Source: Fragilariopsis cylindrus CCMP1102 (taxonomy: Eukaryota; Bacillariophyta; Bacillariophyceae; Bacillariales; Bacillariaceae). From it: a stretch of 64,000 nt of DNA. Positions 34,560-46,721 of this stretch are shown here, one piece after another (position 1 is the stretch's first letter; every line of letters starts with the position of its first letter). Both the position numbers and the translations under genes were made by a program. The notes below the pieces were generated by a model. That model worked only from the letters and a program-made list of their open reading frames with translations, had not been told where the DNA came from and searched no databases. Location of the stretch: the NCBI GenBank assembly GCA_900095095.1, contig FMBT01000292.1, positions 868,001-932,000 of the forward strand, given 5' to 3'.

Positions 34560-36734
34560 ATGTATCTCCAGTATCTCCTAATCCTATTCACTTGTCAGCA
34601 GGGGTATTGCAAAGCATTCAACCCATTTTATTCCGATTTGTTGGTGAAAAAATCTCACTCTATATGCGGTATGTTGACATCAGGATATTCGTCACCGACT
34701 GTACTAGATAACGATTCGGGACCTACTACTACTACTATGTCGTCGTCGGCGGCGGCGGCGTGTCCTACCATTTCGAATTGGCGAGACGTGCCCAAACAAG
34801 CAAATGGTGATGATTATCAAAATTATTTGGTCCGAGAAGAATGGAAACTCGAACAATTTAAGGAATCGCTTGATTTATACGAACGATTAATGAACTGTAA
34901 AGACTCTTACGTAAGTCCAGCTATTCAGTCAGCACTAAACACATTGGATCATGCGTACAGATTATACGGACCAAGCTCTGTTATCTGCTCTTTCAATGGT
35001 GGGAAAGATGCTGTTGCTATTCTACATTTGGTCCGAGCAGCTCATGCCAAACACTACAATTCTACTGGTGAAACTCCCATTAGGCCTAGGGCAGTATATT
35101 TCAACAACGACGATGAGTTTTCAGAGATTACTTCCTTCTTACAGGACACTGTTATTGAATACGATCTGGATATGATTGCATTTGAAAATGGAGTCGGATT
35201 TGCTTCGGGGCTTGAAATCTTAGTGAAGAATAATTATGTTCCAGGAACAAATGCGGTCTTTCCCATGGCATTCGTTTTAGGAACTAGAATTAGCGACCCC
35301 AACGCTGTTGGACAAAATCACTTTTCACCTTCTTCACATTGGATGCCTGCATTCATGAGAATTAATCCAGTCTTGAGTTGGAATTACGGTAATATTTGGC
35401 ATTTCTTGAGACTATTTAAACTTCCCTATTGCTCTCTTTACGATCAGGGTTACACAAGTTTAGGGACCGTCAAGGATACACTTCCTTGTCCAGCTCTTGC
35501 TATTAACCGAGGAGTAGAACACCATGATGGCGATGACGAGACGGTAACAGCGAACAATAACAATCTACCCAAGTTTTGGCCGGCATATATGCTTCGCGAT
35601 TGGGATCAAGAACGCGCTGGACGTATCAAAAAGAAAAAACCCACTGATCAAGGAAGTAGTAGCAAGCAAAGTTCTCCGACAAGGAAAGCAATGGTTCGTT
35701 CAACAAGTGGCCTTACGGCTGTATCCGATCTTCGTCTTGTAACTGATGGGCTAAAAAACTCGGAGGAAGTTTCCGAAAATAATGCAACAGAAGATGAGTG
35801 TGGTACAGAGCAATCGCTAGGAACAGACGATTACAATAATTTTGGTCCAACCAAGACCGTAGGTATTCTCGTCGTGGGGGATGAGATACTGAAAGGGATG
35901 ACAACGGATACCAATACCAAAACTGCAGCCAAGGCTCTCCGAAAAGAATGCCTGAAGCTTTCACGTGTGGTCGTTGTATCTGATGATGTTCATGAGATTG
36001 CCACGGAAATTCGTCGACTACGCAATGAAGTTGATGTTGTTATAACTTCGGGTGGTGTTGGACCAACACATGATGATGTCACAATCAAGGGTGTATCAGA
36101 AGCTCTGGATCGAGATCTAGTTTATAACGAAGAAATGGCAAAGTTACTACAGAGGAAGATGAATAACGATTCCCTAAGTAATGAATTGTCTTCCGCTCAA
36201 ATCAAAATGGCAACATTGCCCTCTAATGCAAAGTTACGATACCTGTCAACAGATGAATGGCCCGTTTTACAATGTAAAAATATATTCATTCTTCCAGGTG
36301 TACCTGCATTTTTCGAAAAGAAGATTGAGAATGTAGCAGCATATCTTTCCTTTCAGTTAGAGCGAAGTGTAGAGTACAAAATCGTTTTGAGTGTTGATGA
36401 GCCATCAATTGTTGATATCTTAAATAATGCCGTGAAAAATCATCCGAAGGTTTCCATGGGAAGTTATCCCTTCGTGAGTCACCCTGATTTTAAAACGGTA
36501 GTAACTCTTGAAGCCAATTTGGTTGATGAATTTCATAATAACGAGGAATCTTCATCGTCAGATATACCGGTATTTGGATCAAGGAACTCTTTATTCCTTG
36601 ACCGTGACGCAGTAATTCTATCTAAAGAAACAAGGGATCGGAATGTTCGATTAGCATTGGATAATTTGATAAATGAACTTCCTAAAGGAAGCATTCTACG
36701 TGTGGAGAATGAAGATTTTGATCCTTTTACTTAA
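34560..36734 (+). CDS. FAD synthase fused to molybdopterin-binding domain, FLAD1-like with reversed order
   Basis: A single-exon 724-residue protein. The N-terminus is a hydrophobic signal (MYLQYLLILFTCQQGYC) followed by KAFNPF, similar to the ASAFAP motif of plastid proteins in diatoms. The FAD synthase domain (about 130-330) belongs to the PAPS-reductase-like fold, with the PP-loop CSFNGGKDAVA and the later YDQGYTSLG. A MoaB/CinA-type molybdopterin-binding domain (about 435-605) follows, with VGDEILKG and TSGGVGPTHDDVT. FAD synthase adenylates FMN to FAD. Human FLAD1 has the molybdopterin domain first and FAD synthase second, so the order here is inverted. If the leader works, this would supply FAD inside the plastid. 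A later Met is possible as a cytosolic start. Confidence 0.85.
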   Translation: MYLQYLLILFTCQQGYCKAFNPFYSDLLVKKSHSICGMLTSGYSSPTVLDNDSGPTTTTMSSSAAAACPTISNWRDVPKQANGDDYQNYLVREEWKLEQFKESLDLYERLMNCKDSYVSPAIQSALNTLDHAYRLYGPSSVICSFNGGKDAVAILHLVRAAHAKHYNSTGETPIRPRAVYFNNDDEFSEITSFLQDTVIEYDLDMIAFENGVGFASGLEILVKNNYVPGTNAVFPMAFVLGTRISDPNAVGQNHFSPSSHWMPAFMRINPVLSWNYGNIWHFLRLFKLPYCSLYDQGYTSLGTVKDTLPCPALAINRGVEHHDGDDETVTANNNNLPKFWPAYMLRDWDQERAGRIKKKKPTDQGSSSKQSSPTRKAMVRSTSGLTAVSDLRLVTDGLKNSEEVSENNATEDECGTEQSLGTDDYNNFGPTKTVGILVVGDEILKGMTTDTNTKTAAKALRKECLKLSRVVVVSDDVHEIATEIRRLRNEVDVVITSGGVGPTHDDVTIKGVSEALDRDLVYNEEMAKLLQRKMNNDSLSNELSSAQIKMATLPSNAKLRYLSTDEWPVLQCKNIFILPGVPAFFEKKIENVAAYLSFQLERSVEYKIVLSVDEPSIVDILNNAVKNHPKVSMGSYPFVSHPDFKTVVTLEANLVDEFHNNEESSSSDIPVFGSRNSLFLDRDAVILSKETRDRNVRLALDNLINELPKGSILRVENEDFDPFT

Positions 36735-38914
36735 ATAACCTACTAGATTCCACAAATATAATTATAATACACACGACTTTTTTTCGTTGAAAGTTTTAAT
36801 AGTTTTTGCTTTTTTATTAGATGCGAGACCTGTGCCTTTTTGTATAGTAAGATATTTTGAATAGAACCCCATATACAGCCACCTTACAAATTTAGGCTGT
36901 AGTTAGTTTTTGCTATTTGGAGCTATATGTTATGTTGTTATCAGCTAATCAGGTATGGTCATTGAATTCAATGAAAATGATTGAGTTCAATGAAGTTACT
37001 GGACGAGTAGGGGAAGAAAAAGACCTCAAGATAAAGTTAATTGAATTCAATGACATTGTTCCGCACATTCATCCTACCAATATAACTAAGTTGATTCATT
37101 TATAATTGAATTCAATTGGTTTGTAATTGAACTTATACTACTGTTATTTTATTTTCCATTTTAGGCTAATGTAAATGAATTTTGTGATTGGAAAATGTCA
37201 ACGCCAAAACTCCCTAGGCACACGCTAATTCACCATAATTTCAAAATTTCGAAAACATATTCTCTCACCAACACATCATTAATGTACTGTCAACTTTCTA
37301 TATATATAATAATAACTTATTAGTTAAATGCTGCCGCTTTGCTCTTCTCTGTCTTAAAAACACTGAAGAGTCAGCAGTCAACCAGCCTATTGTTCTATAT
37401 TATTGTCCTCTGTTTACATTGGTTTGTCTCCAAACTGATCGTCAATCGTTTGTATCTCTACTTCCAATATTGTTTTTGCCCGGCTAGTGGATCTCTTTTT
37501 CCCCAATTTCATATACATTTTCAAAATAATGTGGTTCATCTTGTACTTTGGTTTTTTCGTCTGTATCACTCTGCTAGGTGATCTTTTCTTTGGTAGTATT
37601 TTGTACACATCATTAGTGAGCGGATTATTATACAATTTCTTCATCATAGCATTTTTTCCTCTTTGTGAAGTGTTGCCAGATCAGTTTGCTATTTTATTCT
37701 GCCAGTTCTTTCACTCTTTTCATGCTGTGATCTATTACTAGCTTCCATCTTAATAGCCATTTCTTCAATTGTTGATTTGTGTCATCTAATTTTACTTCCA
37801 GTTCTTCATCGAATATTTTCATTTCATCCTCTGGCAGTACCATTTCCTTCACTGTGTATAGTTGTGTTACTTTCTTCGATAGAGAATCATATTCTGCTAC
37901 TATTCATCCCCCTAATCAGGCGTGTTTCTATCAATGCATCTGTCCGTCTATATCTCTTGTATGATGGGTATGATAGCTTCAAAGAACACATGAAAAGCTT
38001 CTGTTTTGTTCTTCCTCTTTGGTTTGGTTTCGTCTGCTGCATCTTTTCTCTTCTTGCTCCTTTGCAATCTAGCATGCCATTCTATTCACATACGCTTTTT
38101 GTTATATTTTTCATTGTTTTTAGAGCTTTCCCCTCAGTAGGTTGTCCCAGCCTATCACCACTTGTTCATCTATTTAGTAGATTGTATCTTTCCATTCCTA
38201 GAACCACACGTAGAGTCTATAAATATAAAATCAGATTATAATCTCTTCCTGAGACAACAATAGGCTATGGTATGATATTGGTGGTGGTTATGGTTGTTTG
38301 AAGACTCGTGTCAGTAGCTGTACATACAGCTCAATGGTGCGCCAACAAAAATTCTCCTATTTGTTCTTTCAAAAACAAAAACAACAACAACTGATTGGTT
38401 GGTATACTGATCATAATAGAATTAAAATAGATCAATGATATCAGAATAATGTGGGAGGAATGATGATGGAGATGGTGGTCCATTTAGCGGCATGGAGGTG
38501 CGGTACTTATTGGTGGGTTTGTTGATGCGCCTCCAACAAGACGGCATATCATTATCAATATCAATCGAATTTCTTAATACTCCATCAATGGACGGAGATT
38601 ATGTTGTAAGCTTCGATGCGCGGAAAAAATGATTTTTTGGATTTTTTTGCGCGCTACTGTACACTAGCTCTTGATAGCACGTACAGTAGGTAGGTAGTAT
38701 TTACGCTGTGGTTCTCAACTCTCAACAATATACCGATGCTATGATTGATTCTTTAGAGTAACGGATCCCATTAAATGGATACAGCTTTGACAAACCAAAG
38801 GGAGCCAACTCTCTTATAACCTCCAATTAGCCACTAGAGCTAGCTAGAGAGCATTATTCTAATCTTACTGAAGAACTGCCCGATATTGCAATACACAAAC
38901 GCAAGAAACACACG
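36735..38914. other. Gene-poor 2.2-kb stretch with palindromes and decayed coding sequence
   Basis: Three exact ATTGAATTCAAT palindromes lie at 36961-36972, 37040-37051 and 37105-37116. From about 38190 down to 37600 the minus strand holds broken protein-like frames described separately. Plus-strand ORFs over the same bases are hydrophobic shadows of those Lys/Glu-rich frames. The last 600 bp before 38915 is promoter sequence with no visible RNA gene. Confidence 0.5.
37600..38190 (-). pseudogene. Decayed ORF, helical Lys/Glu-rich protein
   Basis: The minus strand reads a clearly protein-like frame around 37885-37700: VTQLYTVKEMVLPEDEMKIF, then DEELEVKLDDTNQQLKKWLL and RWKLVIDHSMKRVKELAE, then a stop, and in the same frame NSKLIWQHFTKRKKCYDEE before two more stops. 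Upstream (about 38090-37960) other frames read GARREKMQQTKPNQRGRTK and AFHVFFEAIIPIIQE. Several frameshifts and stops separate these parts. This pattern suggests an old gene or transposon protein, not recognised. Confidence 0.45.
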
Positions 38915-41900
38915 ATGCCAAGTCAGTCAAGTCCTATCAAGCACATTAATTTGTTAGATGACGAGGTAGAGGAAAAAAGCGATAAACGACAGGATAGTCA
39001 GGAGTGCGAGGAGATAGCTAACATTGCTGTGACTAATAATAAGAAAAACGAAAATGTAGGCGATGACGAAAAAGTGGAGGAGCTGATTATGCAAATGGCA
39101 GAATACGAAGTAAATCAAGATCCGTATAGAGGTATTTCATTCTTGGGTAGTGTGAACGATAAAAAGAAAGAAACCAATGGTGAAGCAGGCGATCTTTCTT
39201 CTGATTCCCCTGCTGTAGAAAGCACTTCTGGAGCGGGAGATAGAAATAAGATTGTCTCACCCTGGGATATCTGTCAATGGGGGATTCTTTCTTCCTTACC
39301 AAAAAACGCTACACAGCAAGAGTTTCGTCAAATAAGAGATGTATTGCTAGATCCAAAAAATCCAAACACAATGGTACGGCATTTGACCGAATCTTGCTGC
39401 CCTTCCATACTCGCTTGGACGGAGCAATATTTAGAGGAAGAAGCTAAAAAATCTCAAAAAACAAAGAAACGAATAGCGAACAAGCGGAATCGGTCCCAAT
39501 CGTCATCATCAGCCGCCGATGCCCCACGTGCGTATCTAGGAAAGCGTCCCTTAGATCGTCTTTACCGATGCCCCTGTGACTCCAACCCGTTCTGTCTAGC
39601 TTCTATGGGAGGATTTATGAATCAATTATTGATAGAACGATGCCAGAATACCACCGCCGTTGCAATTGGTTCAGACGACGGCGACGACGACAATGATTTA
39701 ATCTCCAGCAAGAACAAACGGCCAAGGGCCTTGGGATCATTTAATAGTAACAATAGAAACGAAAATAGCAAGAAACACATAGGGACAGAAGTCATAGATG
39801 TGACATGTTCAGATACATTGGCACATTGCAACGATGTTGTGGATGTGGATTTGGAAGCTCAAACGGAATCAGGAGAAAACAGCGATGTCTTCGCATTCAT
39901 GGGCAGTGAGGATGTATCCAACACTAATAAGAACGACGTTGATGCTAGAACCAAAGTCAAAACTTCCACCTCAACCACGACTCTAACCTGCAAGCGGCTT
40001 GGACCGGATTGGAGCAAACCAGCAATAGGAGATCCGGCAGAAGTTTTTCTAACCAACGAAATCGAAAACCAACATCTGAACGAGACAGAGTATTCAGTCA
40101 CAACCCAAGATGATATTGACAGACTAAGAGGATATCAGGACATTGATTCTTCCAAAATTCGTGACTATGTCGAGAAAATCTTTGAGGTATCGGATTGTGG
40201 TAAAATCACAATAGATGAATACATCCAAGCCATCAAGGAATGGCACAAGTCTCTTATCTTTGTAAATCCAACCAACTGTGAGCATGATGTAGCGAACGAT
40301 CGCATAACGATTGCTCTCCCTCCAGGGATACAGAATCTAGGCGCAACATGCTACTTAAACACACAGCTTCAATGTTTGGCACAAAATCCTGTTTTTCTCA
40401 ATGGAATATTTTCATGGCGGCCAGTTAATAGCAGTCACAACATGAATGGAGTAATGACTAAACTCCAGAAATTGTTAGCGGAGTTGCTGGTTGGCGTGGA
40501 TGGAAAATACACTTCTCTCGACTTCTCTAATGCTCTGGGTCTTGAGCACAATGAGCAACAAGATCCTAACGAATTTGCAAGATTACTATTCGATCGGATG
40601 GAGGAATCTTTCCAGCAATGCAGTAGTGATGTCGGTACTGGTGGGGATGATTTGGGTCGATTACTCCAGCGGATCTTTCATGGGACGACTACCTACGAGA
40701 CAACCTGCATGGAATGTAACAAAATTTCGGTTCGGAGTGAAGGATTTATGGACTTGAACCTACCTATTGTTCAACGTCAATCAAACGAAGAAGACGATAC
40801 AGGTAACTCCGACGGAAGCGACAAAATCGGTAAGGATGCCGCCGCATTTACCAAACGTAAGCGACGAAAGCAGGGGTCGATAAAAGATGCATTTGCAAAG
40901 CGTGGAGATACCGACGTTCAATACTGTTTAGACCAGTATACAAAGGCAGAGATGTTGGACGGAGACAACCAATATTTTTGCGACTACTGTAAATGTAAGC
41001 AAAATGCAAAACGAGTAATGAAGCTGACCGAGTTACCTCCCGTTCTCAATATACAACTTTCACGATACGTATTTGATCGTGAGAAGTTCGTTAAAAAAAA
41101 ACTTATGGATAAAGTTCGTCTACCGACAGTTCTAAATGTTAATCGACATGGAAACTCTATATCTAAGAACAAAGAAGAACCTGTTGAGAAAAAATATATC
41201 CTATGCGCTGTCATGAGACATCAAGGGACTTCTGCCTACTCCGGTCACTATGTGGCAGAAGCAATGGACTGGACAACGGGTCAATGGTATGAATTTAATG
41301 ACGAAACTGTCAAAGTACTATCTGAATCTTCTAGTAGCTACGTCCCGGGCAATGTTTCGGACGACGAACCAATCGTGAATGGGGATGGGTTAATGGGAAA
41401 TATCAAAAGCTTTTGGAACGGCAATCAACGAGGCAATAAGGCATCAACGGCTGGAAGTCAAGATGCGTATAATATGTATTATGTAGATGAAGAATACCTG
41501 GCCAAAAACTCAGTAGAGACTATAGATCGGAGACAGAGTTTGAACGCTGATACTAATCATGGTGGATTTAATGATGATGTGCTCAGCAATCTGATTCGAA
41601 AGAAAGAAAAGAGGTACGGAGATTTGACAGAGTAAGTGAGATCTAGAACGAAATAATGGGCACTGTACTTTCATTGTATTTGTCTCACGTTTTCTTATCG
41701 TTGTGCAGAATGTGTTTACAAGATTACGTTGTATCTGACAGACTCAGGCGTCGAAAGGACGGGATTCAGAAATACATGTTCGTAGATCCCAGTTCTCTAC
41801 TTGTTCAAGAGAGCAAAAGGAGGAAGAATAATGAACCGTATTTTTGGGTTGATGGTGACGCTCTTCGACAATTCTTTGCTTGTGACCGCAGTTTAGATGA

Positions 41901-44760
41901 GAAATTACGATCGAATAAGCCGATAGTTTGCACAGAAACATTGCTTTGTCCCCACGACTGCCTTCATCCACGTGATGCCAGACGAGGAAAGCTGCTACGA
42001 AAGTCTCTCTACGACTCCTATGTGTCACTTCTTAAGGCAGAACGGAAATTTTTGTCCGAGACTAGTGAATTTGAAGATAGTGATGTCGTTGGTTGTGTAA
42101 TCACTCCGGACGAAAAATTGAGTTGCGTTGAATGTTCTAAGCAATATTGTAATGAATTGGCAAAGAAATTGGAATTTATTAAGAATGTAAACGATTTATA
42201 TGTTCATATGAAAGACAAAACAAAATTAAAATTCGTTGAACACGAAAGGGAGTATTTATATATATTGTCGAAATCGGCTGTCACAGCATTCACATCACTT
42301 GTCGATAAGTTAAGAAAATCAACGGAAGCCTTCAGCAAAGGGGCCAACCTCGATAGAAGCTCCACCACAATTACCTCTGCAAATTTTCTAATTTTGAATG
42401 GGATTGACGATATTGATATCTCTTCTTTTCCGGGTAGTCCGACGTTCGTCGATCCCGGAAGCACGAGTAAAATAGACGAAAAATTCAATACCAAGTTTAC
42501 ATGTAAGAGATCAAGCATGCTGCTGTTTGTTGCGTGTGTTTATTACATATATATGATCGAACTAATATCTCTTTTTCCTCCTTCTGCATGCAATTTAGGT
42601 CCACACGGAAATTGTAGCGAGTTTGGCTTGAATGCTGTCCGCTACGTTCCATACAAAATATGGGCGATGGTCAAGAATGTTTTCCCCGATGCTATCGAAC
42701 ATAAAGTACTGATTCATATTGAAGGTGAAGGTATTCGTAAGCCAAACCACGAGCACGATGGTTGTAAAAATTGTCGTGAGGAAAAGGATGCGATCAAGAA
42801 CCTAGCTTCAGATATTGATAAATGGCTGACGAATACGAAGCAGGATTCTGTGTTAAAAAAAGTACTTGATGAAAAACGAGTTTCAAGGGGTGAAACAGTA
42901 GTTCATAACTTCGATTGTATACAGAATGGCTGCCGGCTAGTCCATTGTGATGACATTGCAAATTTTTGCAAATCAGTGAAATCACTGACCAAGAAGAACA
43001 TCCCTGACACAACCGTCGACGACTTAAAGAGTTTCGTTGAGAATAAAGCATTTCCCAGTTACCATTCCGTTGTCCTTGACTTCGAAAAGCAGCCTAGTGG
43101 AAAGTTGTTACAGAGTATAAGATCCCTCATCTGCTGCGAGCACAAACTTGCTATTAAAAGTGCCATTGTTGACTGTTCTGACGAGGACAAAGAATTACAA
43201 AAACGACATCGATTGTCAAGTTGTGTTGCTGTTCTTTCTGCCGAAGAATACAATGCTTACATTAGTTCTTTGACAGAATTGCTAAGCATTCTGAATTGCG
43301 ACTATCAGAATCCCCGAAACATAGAAGAGTCTTTACAAGATGACACCTCCGCACTGCTTGACGAAGTGAAGATATTTGCTGACTCCTGTCATCCAACAAT
43401 TGAAATGGCAGCGAAACAAAGTACGCCATCTGATGAAGTTCTTATAATTTCTGTTGATGGAAACTCCAAGGAATTCTCAACTGTACCTGGAATTTGCGAC
43501 TGTGAAACATGTATTAAAGAGTTCGTCCCTTTGCTTCAAAAGAATGACTCTGATGTAGAAGATATCATAGAGAGTGTTTCGGACGATGGTAGTAAAGGAC
43601 AAAAAAAGGAGATGCGTAGATCGAAGGATCATAAAAGAGGATCAGGTGCATTGGACCCAATTCTAGTTGAATCTGACTTTGAAGATTGCACGGAGCTCAC
43701 GGGTGATACCCAGAAGATTAAAGTCTTTCAATACGAGAATGATTCGGAACTGAATGATGCTCTTGGATCACTGAGATCAGCCGCAGGTTTGCCTAGTAGC
43801 GGCGAGACTGACTATGGGTTGGATTATAGTCTCCGGAGATCAAAGCGAAAGCGCAAAACATTATACCCTATTGGTTGCATTACCGGTGAAGAAACTATTA
43901 ATATCGGTCTGCATCATAACGTTGCAGCGCTCCGTTTGCTTCTTTTACAAAATTGCCAGATCCCACTTGAGTGCAGAATGAATATTGCTGTAACTTTTGA
44001 CGATGATGTCTCGCCGCCACGGGGCCTCGAGATTGCTTTTGATTCGAATACAAAATCCTTGCAAGAACTAATCGATGAATTGAAAAATCTTGAGGGGATT
44101 AGCGACTTTCCTACTTCAAATCCTTCTGAGAATGTTTTTCTGCTGTATCAAAATTATAAGGATGGCGAGTATGAAGACCTCGAAGCGACGCTTATGGACA
44201 CGTTGCTTCAGATGTCAAATATTGTGCATCCCGATTCTGATAATAAGCATGGCAAAGGGAAAGCGAAACGAAATAGAGCCTCAGAACGTGGATTTCGGGG
44301 TACGCTTCTTCAATCATCTACCTCATCGGCCGCCGAAAATAATGCCCATAATGGTGCAACAAATTCGAGTGACTCTAGCTGTCAAATTGAAACTTCAATG
44401 GAGGCTGTAACGAATAAGGTTGAAAGCCGACCAAGATCTAATACTGTTGAGATATCCGAGGATGACGTAGGAACCGAATCCGAAGAAGAAAACGACGCAA
44501 TTCAAACACAAAGGGCACACCCGATAATGACGAATGAAGCTTCGTCAGATTTCAGTGATAGAGAACAAGTCATTGGGCCCCCAGACGATGATCGTAAAAT
44601 GAAATTTGTCGGTAAATTGAAAGAGATTACAAGCAGCAAAGATGAGAGCGCTTGCTTCGAGGCTGTATCATGGGCAATGCACAACAATCCTGGATGTTAC
44701 GACGATAATTTGATTATCGATATTGCTCTCGCTAAATTTTTTGATACTAATTCGAACTAG
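38915..44760 (+). CDS. USP48-like ubiquitin carboxyl-terminal hydrolase
   Basis: Three exons, 38915-41631, 41709-42502 and 42599-44760, give 1890 residues in one frame. The first 470 residues are acidic and disordered with a Lys-rich patch. The catalytic USP domain follows (about 470-870): Cys479 in the Cys box QNLGATCYLNTQLQC, the zinc-binding CMECNK and CDYCKCKQNA pairs, and the His box with His778 in YSGHYVAEA and Asp796 in EFNDETV. A DUSP-type region begins in exon 2 (YFWVDGDALRQFF, CPHDCLHPRDARRGK). This layout matches USP48, a nuclear deubiquitinase that acts on Lys48 chains and histone H2A. The C-terminal part is acidic with a region near 1700 that could be ubiquitin-like. The second intron is 96 nt without in-frame stops, so unspliced transcripts would still code. 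Confidence 0.9.
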
Positions 44761-44999
44761 GGGGCAGTCGTGTGACAATTAATTGAATATTTATTTGACA
44801 CCATTTATGTGGATAAAATGCAAGCCTAAAAATAATGATTACTTAATCTATATGTACACTAGATCCTTCTTTGAATTCATCTCGTCTATTGAATTTTTCT
44901 TTATCAACTTTACATACCGCATGATCATCTGATGATCATATCTAATTGAAGTAAGACTTTTTAGAAGCCTGTCGGAATCACAATCATACAGTGATATTT
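44761..44999. other. Convergent intergenic gap
   Basis: Short 3' region between the USP48-like gene and a membrane-protein gene. It contains a TGATCATCTGATGATCA inverted repeat near 44922-44939 and no ORF. Confidence 0.5.
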
Positions 45000-46256
45000 C
45001 TATGTTAATAGATGTGAATTATTGATAATTGTGTGATCTTCTTTCTCAGTACTTGACGAGGGCCACAGGATTCCTGACCTACTACTGTCGTTCCTATTCT
45101 CGCCTTTCGTCGTCTCTAGGGTCGATGGGTCTATTTCTGTTTCTTCGTTGACGTTGTTTTCCAAGCTCATTTGTTCACCTGACCATACCGCACCCAAGAA
45201 ACTTCCTAACTCCACGCTTTTACCAAGATCTTTACGGATCTCAACCATAATAATTAGCATAGATAATTGATGCACACATATACCAAAATTTGATAGAACG
45301 GGAAACAAACGTGGTCCAAGCATTTGCCCTGCAAACATAGCGACGGCCCCAACCAGCGGAGTCATCCAAGGATTGAAAATTGAAGTATATATAGTCATCG
45401 ATAATTCATTTCCGTATCTCCAAAGTAGGACGGCAAAGTATAGACATGAAATTGAGGTAAAGAACATTGACAGCAATGCTAAAATAACATGAGACAGTGA
45501 GGATGGATTCCAATCTTTTGTTTTTGTCATTACAACCGTGATCCAACCTGCTCTTCCAGCTACATCTGCATCACTCCAAACAACATCAAAATTAACTATA
45601 ATGCTCAGTACAAGTTGTACCAGGGCAACTATACGCATCCCAATCACCAACACTTTCGGTTGAATCAATGGCTCTGCTGCTATCTCATCATCCTCATCTT
45701 CCTGGTCGTTGTTTGCATCTTGTTGTTGTCCCCCCTCTAATTGTTCGTTGTCATTTGGTTTTTTTCGTCGACGACGACTTCGTCGAACGAAAAAAAATGG
45801 CATTGACCGGATCCGGTAGGCAATAAATGTTAACGTAAAATTGGAGATAAAAATTCCTGGTGCTACCAAAGCTTCCATTATATAAAGAGTAATCGCAATC
45901 GATGATGGAAACTTCCCTCTTATTGATTCGTCTACGCATAATGCTAGGCATTCTATAGCCATAAAACCAGATATTGCTGGTAGTATAATTGAAATTGCCC
46001 TCCATTCACGGAAATCTCTAACTGTAGAATTTATGCGGATTGTGAGACAGGATATAGAGAAAAAAGAAATAATCAGAATAACATAAGCCGTAATCATGAC
46101 AATATCCGAACTACTTCCATTGAAGTATGACGACTCGACATAAATATCATCGTTGTCGTCATTATCGTCATTCCCAGTATCAAGATACGACAGGAATCGT
46201 AATGACTGAAGTTTTGTCGTAGTTTTCATTCTCTTCGTCAAGTTTATTATGTACAC
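45000..46256 (-). CDS. Multi-pass membrane protein, unknown
   Basis: A single ORF of 418 residues, or 409 from the second Met. Hydrophobic spans appear in this order: ITAYVILIISFFSISCL, AISIILPAISGFMAIECLAL, ITLYIMEALVAPGIFISNF, VLVIGMRIVALVQLVLSIIV, LSHVILALLSMFFTSISCLY, YTSIFNPWMTPLVGAVAMFA and VLSNFGICVHQLSMLIIMV, so about seven passes. A long basic and Gln/Asp-rich loop (RRSRRRRKKPN onward) lies between spans three and four. The tail is hydrophilic and acidic, rich in Asn, Glu and Ser. The arrangement resembles seven-span receptors, but I see no conserved receptor motif and assign no family. Confidence 0.7.
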   Translation of the reverse strand: MYIINLTKRMKTTTKLQSLRFLSYLDTGNDDNDDNDDIYVESSYFNGSSSDIVMITAYVILIISFFSISCLTIRINSTVRDFREWRAISIILPAISGFMAIECLALCVDESIRGKFPSSIAITLYIMEALVAPGIFISNFTLTFIAYRIRSMPFFFVRRSRRRRKKPNDNEQLEGGQQQDANNDQEDEDDEIAAEPLIQPKVLVIGMRIVALVQLVLSIIVNFDVVWSDADVAGRAGWITVVMTKTKDWNPSSLSHVILALLSMFFTSISCLYFAVLLWRYGNELSMTIYTSIFNPWMTPLVGAVAMFAGQMLGPRLFPVLSNFGICVHQLSMLIIMVEIRKDLGKSVELGSFLGAVWSGEQMSLENNVNEETEIDPSTLETTKGENRNDSSRSGILWPSSSTEKEDHTIINNSHLLT

Positions 46257-46721
46257 AAGTTCTTGTAATAGTCTACTCCTTTTAGCGTGACGAAATGTTC
46301 ATTCTCTTGCTTCATTCTCTTTGATTGAAAAAGCAACGAAAAAAATATGTTATGTATGAACGAGATGAACGAACGAAAGCAACACGAATCGTGAAAACAC
46401 ACGAAACGTGAAAACATGTCATTTTGAAGATTCTTCATTCACTCGTGCATCATCACGCATCCTTTTCCTCACGACAAATTTTACAACCATCGTGTCTGGG
46501 CTTTTCTTTTCCTTTCTTTCTATTCAATTATCTATCAGTAATATTTACTATCTTAGTACATCGGCAACATTCATAATATGACTTCTTATCTTTTATAAGG
46601 GTACCATAGATTTCTGGATCTAAAAGAAGACAAATTAATTAGGATAAACTTTTATTATTAATTCAGTAATAAGATTAATTTCTTTTCGCATTTTGAATTT
46701 TCTAATAAGATATCATGCAAG
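46257..46721. other. Intergenic
   Basis: Upstream of the membrane-protein gene and downstream of the Q-rich gene. AT-rich, with an imperfect direct repeat of AACACGAATCGTGAAAAC and ACACGAAACGTGAAAAC near 46380-46415. No gene recognised. Confidence 0.4.

Noticed and set aside
37777-38241. Plus-strand hydrophobic ORF of 154 codons
   Set aside because: It is the complement of Lys/Glu-rich minus-strand coding relics, which produces Phe/Leu/Ser-rich shadows.
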